This document shows positions 62,327 to 64,000 of a stretch of DNA of 64,000 bases, in pieces. The notes beneath the pieces are model-generated. The model was not told the DNA's origin and searched no databases. It worked only from the letters and a program-made list of their open reading frames with translations. Positions within the stretch are counted from its first letter, which is position 1, and every line of letters begins with the position of its first letter. The DNA comes from an uncultured Sulfitobacter sp. (GTDB taxonomy: Bacteria; Pseudomonadota; Alphaproteobacteria; Rhodobacterales; Rhodobacteraceae): NCBI RefSeq assembly GCF_947499945.1, contig NZ_CANMQD010000007.1:42972-106971 (forward strand), given 5' to 3'. The position numbers and the translations under genes were made by a program.

Positions 62327-62893
62327 ATGAGACAAACCTTTGCAATGGCCGCGATTATCGTTGGACTGGCTGCGCATTCTGCCAGCGCCGATGAACGCGA
62401 AAGCCATGTTTCGAATGCATTCGGCACCAAAAACCCAGAAGAACTGTCATTGCGTGGTGCTCTCGACCGATTGCAACATGGTGAATGGCACCCAATGACA
62501 AGCGCCATTGGATATGGCGCGGCCAAAGCAGGCATGCACGAGGTTGCCCGCGAGATTTTCACAGACAGTGCAAGGCGCGGGAATGTGCAGGGGATGACCT
62601 GGCTTTCCTGGATGGAAGACAACGGGCTTGCAGGTCCGGAAAACCCAAAGGCAGCAGCCTATTGGGATCGGCGTGCGATGGAGCTTGGTTCGGAGGTTGG
62701 CGCGTTTAATTTTGGACTAGATGTTCTGCGGGGACGCGGGGTGTCTCATGACCGTGCCTTGGGGCAGGCAATCATCAAGGAGGCCGCAAGAATGGGCAGT
62801 CCCGACGCCCAGCATCTTGTGGATCAAGATTTCGACTTGGATTCAGCGACCCCAGATGCCGACGAATGGAAATACAAAAAGAACCTGTTCTAA
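62327..62893 (+). CDS. Secreted Sel1-repeat protein A
   Basis: 188 residues from the ATG at 62327 (GGAG upstream) with a signal peptide ending AAHSASA. Two Sel1-like repeats follow: GMTWLSWMEDNGLAGPENPKAAAYWDRRAMELG and GAFNFGLDVLRGRGVSHDRALGQAIIKEAARMG in pieces of the usual 36-residue pattern. The end TPDADEWKYKKNLF is shared with the next gene. Sel1-repeat proteins serve as protein-binding scaffolds. The mature chain has no cysteine. Function is unknown. Confidence 0.8.
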   Translation: MRQTFAMAAIIVGLAAHSASADERESHVSNAFGTKNPEELSLRGALDRLQHGEWHPMTSAIGYGAAKAGMHEVAREIFTDSARRGNVQGMTWLSWMEDNGLAGPENPKAAAYWDRRAMELGSEVGAFNFGLDVLRGRGVSHDRALGQAIIKEAARMGSPDAQHLVDQDFDLDSATPDADEWKYKKNLF

Positions 62894-62970
62894 ATACATG
62901 TGGAAGATTTCTGGCGGCAGCTATCTAAGCCCTGCCACAGTCAGCACAAGAACAGCTCAGAGGAAACAGA

Positions 62971-63531
62971 ATGACCTTATCAAAAGCCCTGCTCGCAACC
63001 TGTATGCTGACTTGGACAGGCGTATGTCTGGCCGACCCACCCGAAAAGATCGAAAACGAATTTGGCATCCTCAATCCCGAAGACACCGGAATTGCAATGT
63101 TGAAACGCAAGATCGAGATGGGCGTTATCGACTCTGTCACATGCTCTTTGGGGATCAATGCCACCAAGAACAGTGACTATGCGCTGTCGCGAAAGTTGGC
63201 TAAGCGATGTGCCGAAGCTGGATACACAAAGGCGATGACATGGATGAGCCAGCTTGAAAACAATGGCATGGGTGGCGACTACAACCCTGACGCTTCAGCT
63301 GAATGGGATCGGCGCGCCGCTCAGGCTGGCGATCCAGTTGGACAATTCAACCACGGTCTAAATCTAATGCGCGGTCATGGCACCGCACAAGATGAAGCCC
63401 TCGGACGCCGCTACATAGATAATGCTGCAAACGACGGCCTTGCGATTGCCAAACGCCTTCAAGCGGCTGACTATGATCTGGATGAGGTAACGCCTGACGC
63501 AGACAATTGGAAGTACGGCAACATGTTCTGA
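62971..63531 (+). CDS. Secreted Sel1-repeat protein B, paralogue of A
   Basis: 186 residues, start with GAGGAA upstream and a signal peptide (MTLSKALLATCMLTWTGVCLA). It has the same layout as the previous protein: NEFGILNPED near the N-terminus, two Sel1-like repeats (AMTWMSQLENNGMGGDYNPDASAEWDRR; GQFNHGLNLMRGHGTAQDEALG) and the end TPDADNWKYGNMF. Unlike protein A it has two cysteines in the mature chain (VTCSLG, KRCAEAG). The two arose by tandem duplication. Confidence 0.8.
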   Translation: MTLSKALLATCMLTWTGVCLADPPEKIENEFGILNPEDTGIAMLKRKIEMGVIDSVTCSLGINATKNSDYALSRKLAKRCAEAGYTKAMTWMSQLENNGMGGDYNPDASAEWDRRAAQAGDPVGQFNHGLNLMRGHGTAQDEALGRRYIDNAANDGLAIAKRLQAADYDLDEVTPDADNWKYGNMF

Positions 63532-64000
63532 GGCGCATGTGTTGCGGTTCGAGTGGACAGACCCTCAGTTAGAGTATTGAGATTTCCCAAGATTTGTGGA
63601 TTCTTTGCTTCGTGATTTTGGAAGCAATGAGAGACAGATAGGAGCAAGGGAATACGCTTCATCGACGAGTTATAGCAGGACGCTGCAACGAAGGTAGTTT
63701 TTTCAATATTTAACATAATGACTATTATGCGAATTTGACCATTTGGTAAAATATCATAGAGCCGAGCGTCCCACTTCGAGGCATAACTAACAACTTGATC
63801 TGTTTCAGACACCGTTATCAATCGCGCGATTGCGCTGAAGCAGTCGTTCGCGCAGATAGCGGCGAATGGCGCCAATGAGCCCAATTCACCATTTTTTTGC
63901 GCTGTAGCAAAAGTCCGGTTTGAGGAAAGGCGATAAGTTAGCTCATGAAGTTCCGGCTCCACGGAGATCTTCGTCGGCCAGCTCGACGCTGCGCTGCAAC
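63532..64000. other. Right-end region without recognised genes
   Basis: About 470 bases. A minus-strand frame is open from the window edge to 63471 but overlaps the Sel1 gene, has no Shine-Dalgarno and no family resemblance. The main feature is the dif-like site at 63708-63735 in a local AT-rich stretch. Confidence 0.5.
63708..63735 (-). other. dif: dif/XerCD-like recombination site
   Basis: Read on the minus strand: left arm AATTCGCATAA, six-base centre TAGTCA, right arm TTATGTTAAAT. The right (XerD) arm is identical to E. coli dif in all 11 positions and the left (XerC) arm in 8 of 11, with the standard 11-6-11 layout. Such sites resolve dimers of circular replicons or are used by Xer-dependent integrative elements. 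Confidence 0.7.

Noticed and set aside
63471..63962. Open minus-strand frame of 163 codons at the right end
   Set aside because: It overlaps the well-supported Sel1 gene, lacks a ribosome-binding site and resembles no family; it contains the dif-like site.

Overview
The window looks like part of a large extrachromosomal replicon (megaplasmid or chromid) of a Rhodobacterales (roseobacter-group) alphaproteobacterium. Supporting signs are an iteron-flanked RPA-type replication initiator, a long ParB-like protein with its usual DUF3768 companion, an RcgA/RcgR conjugation-control pair, remnants of IS66 and IS110 elements, and roseobacter-style PHA and PQQ-alcohol-dehydrogenase gene content. The taxonomic call and the extrachromosomal call are inferences from gene content; no rRNA, tRNA or ribosomal-protein gene is present.

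Layout. 0-9 kb: the end of a metal-transport locus (CDF transporter, methyltransferase), then the plasmid maintenance block (ParB-like, DUF3768, a small conserved protein, iterons, repA, more iterons) and rcgR/rcgA. 9-14 kb, minus strand: a crotonase, a D-2-hydroxyacid dehydrogenase and an OmpR-type two-component system with a hybrid kinase. 14-31 kb, plus strand: a continuous 17-kb block for import and use of an unidentified organic acid: acyl-CoA ligase, five-gene branched-chain-type ABC importer, etfBA, acyl-CoA dehydrogenase, ETF-ubiquinone oxidoreductase, MaoC hydratase, AhpD-like protein, thiolase, phasin, a zinc-type adenylate kinase and class I PHA synthase. 31-34 kb: phaZ between an IS66/regulator chimeric pseudogene and an IS110 remnant. 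34-60 kb: a PQQ-dependent alcohol oxidation island with cytochrome c, pqqABCDE (including a 34-codon pqqA), a NosP/NahK-like sensor pair, a LuxR-type response regulator, a quinoprotein alcohol dehydrogenase with the DxD lanthanide signature, a split ABC importer, the PedC-type ABC exporter operon with beta-propeller and binding proteins, PedF cytochrome, a MoxJ-like protein, coxGSLM-like molybdenum hydroxylase genes and a NosR-like/ApbE pair. 60-63.5 kb: a von Willebrand factor A protein, a membrane-anchored winged-helix regulator and two tandem secreted Sel1-repeat proteins. 63.5-64 kb has no recognisable gene but holds a strong dif/XerCD-like site.

How it fits together. The 14-31 kb block reads as import, CoA activation, beta-oxidation with its own electron-transfer chain, and storage of carbon as PHA; AMP made by the ligase could be recycled by the block's own adenylate kinase. 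The 34-60 kb island makes PQQ, oxidises alcohols in the periplasm, passes electrons to c cytochromes and probably oxidises the aldehyde with the Cox-like enzyme. A TTTGGTCG/CGACCAAA inverted repeat recurs in promoter regions of that island and is the best candidate for a shared operator. The most novel-looking items are this operator set, the NosR-like/ApbE pair without nosZ, the membrane regulator with Sel1 pair, the adenylate kinase in a PHA operon, and the dif-like site.
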